Below, piece after piece: positions 16,226 to 26,109 of a stretch of 64,000 nt of DNA. The stretch lies in assembly GCF_023502395.1 (NCBI RefSeq), contig NZ_JAMFMB010000001.1:124001-188000 (forward strand). The letters are read 5' to 3'. The notes under the pieces were generated by a model. The model had not been told where the DNA came from. It worked only from the letters and a program-made list of their open reading frames with translations, and ran no database searches. This DNA is from Ruegeria spongiae (lineage in GTDB: Bacteria > Pseudomonadota > Alphaproteobacteria > Rhodobacterales > Rhodobacteraceae). A program made the translations under genes and the position numbers. Numbering within the stretch: position 1 is the stretch's first letter; every line of letters begins with the position of its first letter.

Positions 16226-17695
16226 ATGACCGCCTATGACGAGTTGATGGCCTATCAGCGCGAGACAACGGCCCTGTCGATGATCGCGGGCCGTTTGGGC
16301 TGGGATCAGGAAACCGTGATGCCGCGTGGCGCCGCCAGCCAGCGGGGTGAGGAAATGGCGGCGATCGAGGCGGTGCTGCACGCCCGCCGCTCGGACCCGC
16401 GTGTGGGCGATTGGCTGGCCGGCGCCGAGGCCCCGGATCAGGCGGGTGCGGCACAGCTGCGCGAGATTCGCCGCGCCTATGATCGCACGATGAAGGTCCC
16501 CGCCGATCTGGCCAAACGCATCGCCCGGGTCACGTCCGAGGCACAGGGCACATGGGCACAGGCCCGCGCTGATGAAGATGTGGCGGCTTTTCTGCCGGTG
16601 CTGGAGGAGGTGGTCGCGCTCAAACGCGAAGAAGGTGCGGCGCTGGCCTCGGGCGGTGATGTCTATGACGCCATGATCGAGGATTATGAGCCGCATACGA
16701 CCGCGGCTCAGATCGGTGCAATCTTTGAAGCGATGCGGCCCCGGCTGGTCGATCTGCGCGCCCGGCTGCTGGCGCAACCCATGTCCGCAGGGCTGGAGGG
16801 CGAATTTGACGAGGCCAAGCAGATGGAACTGACCCATCTTCTGGCGCGCACCTTCGGCTACGATCTGGATCGGGGCAGGTTGGACAAGGCGGTGCACCCG
16901 TTCAGCTCGGGCTCCGGCAATGATGTCCGCATCACCACGCGCACCAGCCTGACCGACCCGTTCAACTGCTTCTACTCGACCATTCACGAGGTCGGCCACG
17001 CCACCTATGAACAGAATATCGACTCCGCCTATCTGCTGACGCCGCTGGGGCAGGGCGCATCCATGGGCGTGCATGAAAGCCAGAGCCGGATCTACGAGAA
17101 CCAGATTGGCCGCTCGCGCGCCTTCACCGGCTGGCTTTTCGGGCAGATGCGCGACACGTTCGGGGGTTTTGGGATCGCGGATGCAGATGCGTTTTACGCC
17201 GCCGCCAACCGCGTCCATAACGGCCATATCCGCACCGAGGCGGATGAGGTGCAGTATAACCTGCACATCATGCTGCGCTTTGATCTGGAGCGCGCCCTGA
17301 TGCAGGGCGACCTGCAGGTCCGCGATCTGGAAGCCGCCTGGAATGACCGGTTCGAGGATGATTTCGGCTATGCGGTGGACCGGCCCTCAAACGGCTGTCT
17401 GCAGGATGTGCATTGGTCGGTTGGCCTGTTTGGGTATTTCCCGACCTACAGCCTGGGCAATGTCTATGCCGGGTGTCTTTATGAGGCGCTGCGCCGCGCG
17501 GTTCCCGATCTGGATGCGCAACTTGCTGCCGGAGACACCTCGGGCGCGACGGCCTGGTTGCGCGACGCCCTGCAACGCTTTGGCGGGCTTTATGCACCAC
17601 GCGATGTGATCAAGCGGGCCAGCGGGATGGAGCCATCGCCTGAACCGCTGCTGAACTACCTTGAGAGCAAATTCGGCGCACTCTATGGGCTTTGA
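16226..17695 (+). CDS. M32 family metallocarboxypeptidase
   Basis: A 489-residue cytoplasmic zinc carboxypeptidase of the thermostable carboxypeptidase Taq family. The zinc motif HExxH is in STIHEVGHATYEQ near residue 255, followed by the family motif GVHESQSRIYEN. GRIxEADEVxYNLHI-type sequence (RTEADEVQYNLHIMLRFDLE) and the closing FGALYGL are as expected. ATG 16226 has GGGG 9 bases upstream. ATG 16220, which overlaps the ctaA stop, is the alternative. The length matches the family norm of about 490-500 residues. Confidence 0.9.
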   Translation: MTAYDELMAYQRETTALSMIAGRLGWDQETVMPRGAASQRGEEMAAIEAVLHARRSDPRVGDWLAGAEAPDQAGAAQLREIRRAYDRTMKVPADLAKRIARVTSEAQGTWAQARADEDVAAFLPVLEEVVALKREEGAALASGGDVYDAMIEDYEPHTTAAQIGAIFEAMRPRLVDLRARLLAQPMSAGLEGEFDEAKQMELTHLLARTFGYDLDRGRLDKAVHPFSSGSGNDVRITTRTSLTDPFNCFYSTIHEVGHATYEQNIDSAYLLTPLGQGASMGVHESQSRIYENQIGRSRAFTGWLFGQMRDTFGGFGIADADAFYAAANRVHNGHIRTEADEVQYNLHIMLRFDLERALMQGDLQVRDLEAAWNDRFEDDFGYAVDRPSNGCLQDVHWSVGLFGYFPTYSLGNVYAGCLYEALRRAVPDLDAQLAAGDTSGATAWLRDALQRFGGLYAPRDVIKRASGMEPSPEPLLNYLESKFGALYGL

Positions 17696-17775
17696 GGCTT
17701 GCAGGTGATGTCGGCCAAAGGTGTGCTGTGCGGATCGGGACGAAACGCTGGCCTTTCTGGCATGGCACGCGCGTT

Positions 17776-18789
17776 CTAATTGCGGGTTCTCACCGTTCGG
17801 AACAACAGCAAGAAGACGAAGGCTGAACCGATCGAGGTGGTGACGATCCCGACGGGCAGTTCCTGCGGTGCCAGAAGCAGTCTGCTGAGGATGTCCGAGC
17901 CGGTCAGCAAGGCCGCGCCCACCAATGCGGCTGTTGGCAAAAGCTGGCTGTGCAGCGGCCCCGCGATCCCGCGCGCGATATGGGGGACCATCAGGCCGAC
18001 AAAGCCGATGACGCCGGCGACCGAGACAAATACGGCCGTTGCAAGAGCCGATGCGAAGAACATGCTGAACCTCAGGCCCTGCACCGGAACGCCCAGAGTT
18101 GCGGCGGTCAGGTCTCCGGTCAGGAGCGCGTCCAGCCAGCGGTTTCGGTACAGAGAATAGCTCAGGATCAGCAACAATCCGGCGCAGACAAGCGGGAAAG
18201 TCTCCCACCGGGCCAGACCCAAGCCGCCCAGCATCCAGAAGATGACGGAATGCGCCGCGCGGCTGTCGCCCGCGAAGATCAGATAATTGGTGATGGCCGA
18301 AAACAGGAAGGAAACTGCAAGCCCCGCAAGGATCAGCTTTTCCGGCGCGCTGGTGCGCAAGCCGTGGACCAGCGCCAGCACAATGCCTGACGCCACAAGC
18401 CCGCCGCAAAAAGCTGCCAGCGGCAAAGTCCAGAAACCCAGAATGTCGCCGGTCACGGTGATGACGAACACGGCCCCTGCCGCGGCGCCTGACGACAGAC
18501 CAAACAGGAACGGGTCGGCCAGATCGTTGCGCGTTGTGGTTTGCAGAACCACACCGACAAGGCCCAAGCCCGCGCCGATTACAGCGGCAAACAATGCGCG
18601 GGGCAAGCGCAGGTCAAAGACGATGCGGTGCATCGCAGACATCTCGCCCTCGACCAGCCCGGTTCCCAGCAGAATCGCCGTCACGGTGTCGGACAGGGGA
18701 ATGGATGTCGTGCCATAAATGGTCGAAATCAGCAAAAGGGCGGCCAGAACGACCGCCCCCAGCAACAGTGTCAGGCCCAATCGGCCCAT
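17776..18789 (-). CDS. FecCD/BtuC-type ABC permease, probable cobalamin uptake
   Basis: A 337-residue inner-membrane permease with about ten helices. Family motifs include LPRALFAAVIGAGLGLVGVV, PFLFGLSSGAAAGAVFVI, SVAGVIGFVGLMVPHIARGI and the EELPVGIVTT-like PQELPVGIVTTSIGSAFVF. Members import iron chelates or vitamin B12. Because the operon starts with a cobalamin riboswitch, corrinoid uptake is the best reading. The start lies 1 base after the stop of the binding-protein gene. This is the last gene of the operon. Confidence 0.85.
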   Translation of the reverse strand: MGRLGLTLLLGAVVLAALLLISTIYGTTSIPLSDTVTAILLGTGLVEGEMSAMHRIVFDLRLPRALFAAVIGAGLGLVGVVLQTTTRNDLADPFLFGLSSGAAAGAVFVITVTGDILGFWTLPLAAFCGGLVASGIVLALVHGLRTSAPEKLILAGLAVSFLFSAITNYLIFAGDSRAAHSVIFWMLGGLGLARWETFPLVCAGLLLILSYSLYRNRWLDALLTGDLTAATLGVPVQGLRFSMFFASALATAVFVSVAGVIGFVGLMVPHIARGIAGPLHSQLLPTAALVGAALLTGSDILSRLLLAPQELPVGIVTTSIGSAFVFLLLFRTVRTRN

Positions 18790-18790
18790 A

Positions 18791-19741
18791 TCAGTTGAGA
18801 TCCGGATGCATGGCCCGCGCCATTTTCGAGATCGCGTCGATATTCGCGGGCCCCGGTGTCAGCTCTTCGTAGCGCAAGCCGATCCAGCGTTGGTTCTTCA
18901 CGGCATCGGTTTGCGACATCACGGGGTGTTCCTGCAGGAATTTGAAGGTATCCGCCGCGCCATTGCCGGTCTGATAATCCAGCAGGACCAGAAATTCCGG
19001 ATTTGCCGCCGCAACCGCCTCCCAGGACGTCCGGCCCCAGCTTGTGTCCATCCCATGGGTGACATTCTCGCCCCCAGCCGCCGCAATCATCGCGTCCGGG
19101 ATTGCGAACTTGCCTGCCGTAAAGGGTGCGTCCGCCGGGCCGTCCAGCAGGAAAACACGGGGTTTTGCCAGATCAGCGGTCTGCGTGCGGATTGTAGACA
19201 GTTGTTCTTTCCAGCTAGAAACCAGCGCCTCGGCCTTGTCCTCGACATGCATGACCTTGCCCAGTCGCAGAACGTCGTCGAACAGCAGGTCCATGCTGGC
19301 CTCGGGGCGGTCCTTGTCCAGATGGACGCAGCTTTCCGTCAGGATCATGGTCTTGATGCCAAACGGTTTCAACGTATCCGGCGTCACGTCGCCGCCCGGC
19401 TTCATGCCATAATACCAGCCCGCGAAGAACAGGTCGGGTTCAGCCGCGACCAGATTTTCAACCGTCGGGTATTTCGGCGCAAGCTCGGGGATGTCACCGC
19501 GCAGCGTCTCGAATTCAGGGCTCGTCTTGTACCAACCGGTAATGCCGGTCAGGCCGACGATCTTGTCCTGCAGGCCAAGCGCGAAGGCCATATCGGTCAT
19601 GTTCATGTCATGAACAACCAGCCGCTCGGGCTGGGTTTCAAACACCAGAGGTTTGCCGCAATTGTCGACCGTCACCTCATGGGCGGTGGCGGCGCTGCTT
19701 GCCATGGCTGAGACCAGCGCCACGGACCAGATGTGTTTCAT
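18791..19741 (-). CDS. BtuF/FhuD-type periplasmic binding protein, probable cobalamin
   Basis: A 316-residue class III binding protein with a signal peptide (MKHIWSVALVSAMASSAATA). The mature N-terminus has HEVTVDNCGKPLVFETQPER, followed by DLFFAGWYYGMKPGGDVTPD in lobe 1 and WEAVAAANPEFLVLLDYQTG in lobe 2. This is the general architecture of BtuF, FhuD and related binders. The riboswitch upstream suggests a corrinoid ligand rather than an iron siderophore. Its ATG ends immediately before the ATPase stop, so translation is coupled. Confidence 0.83.
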   Translation of the reverse strand: MKHIWSVALVSAMASSAATAHEVTVDNCGKPLVFETQPERLVVHDMNMTDMAFALGLQDKIVGLTGITGWYKTSPEFETLRGDIPELAPKYPTVENLVAAEPDLFFAGWYYGMKPGGDVTPDTLKPFGIKTMILTESCVHLDKDRPEASMDLLFDDVLRLGKVMHVEDKAEALVSSWKEQLSTIRTQTADLAKPRVFLLDGPADAPFTAGKFAIPDAMIAAAGGENVTHGMDTSWGRTSWEAVAAANPEFLVLLDYQTGNGAADTFKFLQEHPVMSQTDAVKNQRWIGLRYEELTPGPANIDAISKMARAMHPDLN

Positions 19742-20545
19742 TTAGGAATGCCCCTTCATTTGGGTGGAGAATGTGGTTCTTCGGATATCCAACGCTGGAA
19801 TTACCCGGCCTTCATGGGGAAAGCTCAGGTAATCAACGCCAAATGTTTCGCGCACCCGTTCAGGCGTCAGCACGTCGGCCACCGGGCCAAAACCGGTCAA
19901 CCGGGTGGATTTCATCAGCGCGACATGGGTGGCGAATTCGGGGATCATCACCAGATCATGGACGATCATGACCACGGTGATGCCAAGCTCAGCGACCAGC
20001 GACAGCATCCGCCCCTTGGCATCCGGGTCCAGATGGTTGGTCGGTTCGTCGAGAAACAACAGCGATGGGTTCTGCGCCAGCGCCCGCGCGATATGAGCCC
20101 GCTGACGCTCACCCCCGGAAAGCTGAGCCTTCCGCTTGTCGGCCATTGCGCTCAGACCCGTCAGGTCAAGTATTCGGCTCAGTTCTCTGGCATGGTCCTC
20201 GGACGAGCGATCCGCGCGGATCGGAATCTGCCCCAAAGCGATGTAATCCCGCAGCGCCAAACGCCCATCCGGCAGTTCTTGCTGACTGACCACGGCGATC
20301 ATCCGCGCGCGCTCTTTGGCTGAAAGGTCTTTCAGACTGCGCTCATTGATCGACACATCCCCCAACGCCAGCGCCTCTGCCCCGCAAAGCAGGTTCAGCA
20401 GGGTGGTTTTGCCTGCGCCATTGGGACCAGCAATCGCCAGAATGGCGCCCTCGTTCACCTCGAAGGACACACCCTGCAACAGGGCGTCACCGTTCTGCGC
20501 ATAAAACTCCAGGTCTCTGGCTTTCAGAAAGGGGGTGGGTGTCAT
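19742..20545 (-). CDS. ABC transporter ATPase, BtuD/FecE type
   Basis: A 267-residue ATPase: Walker A GPNGAGKTT near residue 39, Q-loop VVSQQELPDG, signature LSGGERQR and Walker B LLFLDEPTNHLD, followed by the His switch region VVMIVHDL. It would power the permease encoded two genes downstream in the same operon. Its ATG overlaps the DUF1636 stop (ATGA). Alternative iron-siderophore function cannot be excluded from the protein alone. Confidence 0.88.
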   Translation of the reverse strand: MTPTPFLKARDLEFYAQNGDALLQGVSFEVNEGAILAIAGPNGAGKTTLLNLLCGAEALALGDVSINERSLKDLSAKERARMIAVVSQQELPDGRLALRDYIALGQIPIRADRSSEDHARELSRILDLTGLSAMADKRKAQLSGGERQRAHIARALAQNPSLLFLDEPTNHLDPDAKGRMLSLVAELGITVVMIVHDLVMIPEFATHVALMKSTRLTGFGPVADVLTPERVRETFGVDYLSFPHEGRVIPALDIRRTTFSTQMKGHS

Positions 20546-20898
20546 GTCGGCACCTCTTGCGTGATCCGGGGCATCCGCGACAGGGTTTTCGTCAGCAACA
20601 GGTGCGGTCGCTCGGTGGCTCGGGTCCAGCCATCCGGGCTTTGAAAGTACTGGTCGGCAAATTCTGCCAACGCCTCGACGTCTTGCGCGGTCCGAATGTC
20701 GCCGAACAGGTACTGCGCCTTGTTAGGTGCCTGAAACCCGACCGTTCCTGGATGGTCGCAGCCCGCCATACAGTCGACAGAGCGGATTGCAAAACCCTCG
20801 GGCAGCCGGTTCGTCAACGCCTCACGCAGGGAGATGGCAGACCGGCCAGCGGTGCAGGTCGTGCAGATCAGCAGGAAATGGTCAGCTTTTTGCGGCAT
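20542..20898 (-). CDS. DUF1636 protein, cobalamin-operon small metal-binding family
   Basis: A 118-residue protein with a thioredoxin-like ferredoxin pattern: Cys residues in LLICTTCTAGRS near residues 12-15 and SVDCMAGCDHPGTV near residues 43-47. DUF1636 proteins have four conserved cysteines suited to binding metal or an iron-sulfur cluster, and they recur beside corrinoid genes. It is downstream of the cobalamin riboswitch and overlaps the small ORF upstream and the ATPase downstream. Its own ribosome-binding site is weak, so it may depend on translation of the small ORF. The molecular role is unknown. Confidence 0.8.
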   Translation of the reverse strand: MPQKADHFLLICTTCTAGRSAISLREALTNRLPEGFAIRSVDCMAGCDHPGTVGFQAPNKAQYLFGDIRTAQDVEALAEFADQYFQSPDGWTRATERPHLLLTKTLSRMPRITQEVPT

Positions 20899-20968
20899 TG
20901 TCCGCCCCGCATGTGCCCAAGCGCGGATCGCAGGTGCCGGTTATATAAACCCGTGTCTGACGTGCCAT
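20882..20968 (-). CDS. 28-residue small ORF directly after the cobalamin riboswitch
   Basis: The sequence reads MARQTRVYITGTCDPRLGTC followed by GADNAAKS and a stop. A near-perfect Shine-Dalgarno AAGGAGG lies 5 bases before the ATG at 20968, much stronger than the one for the DUF1636 gene. The ORF overlaps that gene's start by 17 bases in another frame. It has two cysteines spaced CX6C. It could be a real small protein, a translational coupling leader for DUF1636, or the remnant of a longer frame. I do not recognise the product. Confidence 0.5.
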   Translation of the reverse strand: MARQTRVYITGTCDPRLGTCGADNAAKS

Positions 20969-21011
20969 CAAAGCCTCCTTCCAGGACGCCCCGCCCCGGG
21001 TTGGTTGAACA

Positions 21012-21197
21012 TCTGATGGCAGGTCTCCTGACTTGCGGGTCGTTGCGCGGCCATCCTTCCCGGCCTTGGGGCCAGTGGCTGATTGGCGTTGCTCACCACT
21101 TACAGTTGCGGGGGCAGTTACGGACTTGGCGCTGATCGGCAGACCTCACCGTATTCCCTTTTTCGTCCCCTGGGCGCACCATGGGGAACCATCTGAC
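21012..21197 (-). promoter_or_regulatory. Cobalamin (AdoCbl-type) riboswitch
   Basis: Read on the minus strand, the conserved elements occur in order: GGGAATACGGTG (about 21147-21158), the B12-box region CCGTAACTGCCCCCGCAACT (about 21105-21125), GCCACTGG, GGGAAGGATGG, and CCGCAAGTCAGGAGACCTGCC at the 3' side (21018-21038). A P1 helix can form between the flanks near 21190-21197 and 21012-21019 with one mismatch. When cobalamin is bound it should repress the downstream operon of small ORF, DUF1636 and BtuDFC-like genes. No obvious terminator lies between it and the small ORF, so control is probably at translation initiation. Confidence 0.95.
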
Positions 21198-21401
21198 TGC
21201 CTGAGTGCCCGAGGCCGCGAGATGTGTCAATACGGGCAGGACATTTCAACAAAACGAACCGTTCTTGTGGGATGACAGCTTTCAGGACCAGAAGCCGCCA
21301 TTCGCCTCGCAGACAACATCAGGCACATTTGGTCGCAGAGCAGACATCCAATCCCGGTCCGCTCAGTCAAAATCCGACGTTGCCACCCAAATAACATCCA
21401 T

Positions 21402-21417
21402 TGTGATATCTTTCACA
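21402..21417. promoter_or_regulatory. CRP-like binding site
   Basis: TGTGA-N6-TCACA with spacer TATCTT matches the CRP-family palindrome in all ten consensus positions. It lies about 150 bases upstream of the orphan gene at 21567. It is also about 205 bases upstream of the riboswitch on the other strand. Which gene it serves, and which CRP/FNR-family protein binds it, is not shown by the sequence. Confidence 0.5.
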
Positions 21418-21418
21418 G

Positions 21419-21449
21419 AAACAATACGTGCACTCTGGTAATATTGTTT
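21419..21449. repeat. 8-base inverted repeat AAACAATA/TATTGTTT
   Basis: AAACAATA at 21419-21426 and TATTGTTT at 21442-21449 are perfect inverted repeats with a 15-base spacer. It begins two bases after the CRP-like site. It could be a second regulator site in the same promoter region. Confidence 0.45.
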
Positions 21450-21477
21450 GGTGAGACGTTGCTTGGCGGCATAAAGT

Positions 21478-21502
21478 TTCAAAAAAACGGACATTTTTTG
21501 AA
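21478..21502. repeat. 9-base AT-rich inverted repeat, possible bidirectional terminator
   Basis: TTCAAAAAA (21478-21486) and TTTTTTGAA (21494-21502) pair perfectly around the 7-base loop ACGGACA. The stem has only two GC pairs and no GC-rich base, so it is a poor intrinsic terminator. A protein-binding palindrome is equally likely. Confidence 0.4.
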
Positions 21503-21566
21503 GCATTGTTGCGCGATCTATGCCACACTTGTCTCGTAGTAATGAGTAAAATTGTGCGGTGTTGTT

Positions 21567-21911
21567 ATGTTACATTCAAATCCTATACCGTCTGGACCGC
21601 AACCTGCGGCAATAGACTGTGAAACGGCGATCCTGATCCGGTCCGTCTTCCTTCCCATTTTCAACCGTGTCTCAAGTTGGACGGCGCTGATTGATGAGAT
21701 GCAGGCGAGGGAATACAGTCTTGCCTTCCGGGGCGGGACCTTTTCGATCATTGATGACCGGAACGGAAAACGCCTGTGCGGATTGCGGTTCCTTGGGCTG
21801 AACTTGCAGGAGCTTGTCGCGCGGATGGGACGGCCGAAAGTGATCGTGCGTTCCGGACGCAAACTCGACGGTGAACTGATGCGCGATCCGGCGGAACTCC
21901 TGCGGAATTGA
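21567..21911 (+). CDS. Hypothetical protein, unrecognised
   Basis: A 114-residue protein starting MLHSNPIPSGPQPAAIDCE. It has no signal peptide or membrane helix. The second half (IDDRNGKRLCGLRFLGLNLQ, then ELVARMGRPKVIVRSGRKLD) looks like a compact alpha/beta unit with many basic residues, which could contact nucleic acid, but no known motif was recognised. The ribosome-binding site is poor, and TTG at 21552 is an alternative start. It stands alone between the AT-rich region and a convergent AEC transporter gene. Codon use in the body looks ordinary for the genome. Confidence 0.6.
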   Translation: MLHSNPIPSGPQPAAIDCETAILIRSVFLPIFNRVSSWTALIDEMQAREYSLAFRGGTFSIIDDRNGKRLCGLRFLGLNLQELVARMGRPKVIVRSGRKLDGELMRDPAELLRN

Positions 21912-21941
21912 GATGCCGCGCGAGGGTCGCGACAGGCCGCC

Positions 21942-22829
21942 TCAAATCCAGTAGGTCAGTGCGACCGGCAGCACCAGTATGGTGGCGAGCGTCGACACGA
22001 GGATAAAGCCGGCCACATCCGGCCCGTATTCCGGCATATGCTGATCGATGAAGAGATAGGTCGCGACGGATGAGGGCATCAGACAACACAGCATGAAGGC
22101 CCCGCGCTCGGCCCCGGTAAAGCCAAAGACCGGCACCAGCAGGCTGGCGATGGCCACCGCCATGATCAGATGCAGCAGTGTCAGAACCACCGACCGCCAG
22201 AGCGCGCCCACCTTGAGCGTCGCCAGTGTGTGACCCAATGTCAGCAGCATCAGCGGAATCGACATCCCGCCCAGAATATCGAAGGATTTCTCGACCGGTG
22301 AGGGCAGGGTCTGTCCTGTGGCCATCAGCCCAAGCGAGAGGATCACCGCATAGATAATGGGCGAGGTCAGCAGGTTTTTCAGCGAAAAGGTCCCGGCGGG
22401 AATCCACATGCCGATGGTGAAGACGCTGACCAGCACGACGACGACAAAGGCCATCGTATAGGCCATGCCCGTATCTCCGAAAGCCAGCAGGGTGATCGGC
22501 AGGCCGATATTGCCCACATTGGAATGCATCAGCGGCGTCAGAAAGGCGCGCACCGGCAGCTGCATGGCCTTGAGAACCAGAAAGCCCAGAATGGCGAACC
22601 CCGCAACCACCAGGGACGCTGCCGCGAGCATGTCCAGAAAGGACGCGACGGCGATCTTTGTGCTCGAAAGATGCGAGATGATCAGGGTCGGATAGCCAAC
22701 CTTTGCCACAATCGCGCCGATGATCTTGTTGTCGTACGGTGCCTTTGCAATCGCCAGCCACCAGCCGATCCCGGCGCAGATCATCACCGGCAGAACCACA
22801 TTCAGGACATGTAGGAAAAGCTGTTCCAA
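21942..22829 (-). CDS. AEC (auxin efflux carrier) family transporter
   Basis: About 295 residues with ten hydrophobic helices in the two-fold repeat of the AEC family: NVVLPVMICAGIGWWLA at the N-terminus, a central cytoplasmic loop, and MLLTLGHTLATL in the second half. The closest functional relatives export or exchange organic acids and similar anions. The start is probably TTG at 22829 (reading MEQLFLHVLNVVLP), with AGAAGG 7 bases upstream. The longer frame back to 22877 would run into the gyrA terminator hairpin. Confidence 0.85.
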   Translation of the reverse strand: MEQLFLHVLNVVLPVMICAGIGWWLAIAKAPYDNKIIGAIVAKVGYPTLIISHLSSTKIAVASFLDMLAAASLVVAGFAILGFLVLKAMQLPVRAFLTPLMHSNVGNIGLPITLLAFGDTGMAYTMAFVVVVLVSVFTIGMWIPAGTFSLKNLLTSPIIYAVILSLGLMATGQTLPSPVEKSFDILGGMSIPLMLLTLGHTLATLKVGALWRSVVLTLLHLIMAVAIASLLVPVFGFTGAERGAFMLCCLMPSSVATYLFIDQHMPEYGPDVAGFILVSTLATILVLPVALTYWI

Positions 22830-22873
22830 ACCGCACCTTCTACCCGAATGGCCGGACACCCGGCGGGGGCAGG

Positions 22874-22897
22874 GCAAGGCCGTCGGAACGGCCTTGC
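22874..22897 (-). terminator. Hairpin following gyrA, likely terminator without U-tract
   Basis: GCAAGGCCGT and ACGGCCTTGC form a perfect 10-bp stem with a 4-base loop, 12 bases past the gyrA stop. No T-run follows on the minus strand. It may be a weak terminator or a 3'-end stabiliser. Confidence 0.55.
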
Positions 22898-22909
22898 TCG
22901 CATCTTGTC

Positions 22910-25636
<2,727 letters not shown>

Positions 25637-25829
25637 GTGGTCTGCCCGATCTTCATTCTGGGTCTATATCTTGTGGCTGCACTCTATCAGACAGCGCATA
25701 TAGGGTGCAAGCGGCGTGATTTGTGACGCAAAAAGCGCAGTTCACATTGCGTTAACATATTGTTTTCCGAAAGGATTAACCATTTCTATGCTATCATGGG
25801 GGGACCACAGCACAAACTGGAGGTCTTAG

Positions 25830-26099
25830 ATGGAGAGAAGTGAAACAGAGTTGATGCTTAAAGGGTACGGGCTGACCACGGCGGAATTTTTCTACCACAT
25901 GCCTGATTATGTCCATGTTCTGAATACATTTATTTGGCAAGATTATGATATGGCACCAGATCACCCGAAGCTTTTTGAATTCGTGGAATTCTGGCAGCGA
26001 GAGATTGAAGGCCCGCTGCATTCGGTGCGGTTCACACATCGCAAGATGATATCGCCGGGCGAATGGCAGAATGTGAAGGGGGAATTCTACGTCAACTGA
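25830..26099 (+). CDS. usg: Usg family protein
   Basis: An 89-residue conserved alphaproteobacterial protein with the Usg pattern: KGYGLTTAEFFYHMPDYVHV, LNTFIWQDYDMAPDHPKLFE and the C-terminal HSVRFTHRKMISPGEWQNVK. Usg was first noted next to tryptophan biosynthesis genes in related bacteria. Its function is unproven, and no trp gene is present here. GGAGG lies 6 bases before the ATG. It is divergent from gyrA and converges on the caspase-like gene. Confidence 0.85.
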   Translation: MERSETELMLKGYGLTTAEFFYHMPDYVHVLNTFIWQDYDMAPDHPKLFEFVEFWQREIEGPLHSVRFTHRKMISPGEWQNVKGEFYVN

Positions 26100-26109
26100 C
26101 GCGGGCGCC

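Larger units (their letters stand above)
21198..21566. other. AT-rich intergenic region with clustered inverted repeats
   Basis: A 369-base stretch without a supported gene, visibly richer in A and T than its surroundings, especially from 21340 on. It must hold the promoter for the riboswitch operon (minus) and any promoter for the orphan gene at 21567 (plus). Three inverted repeats are annotated separately. No convincing -35/-10 pair could be fixed for the riboswitch transcript. Confidence 0.6.
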
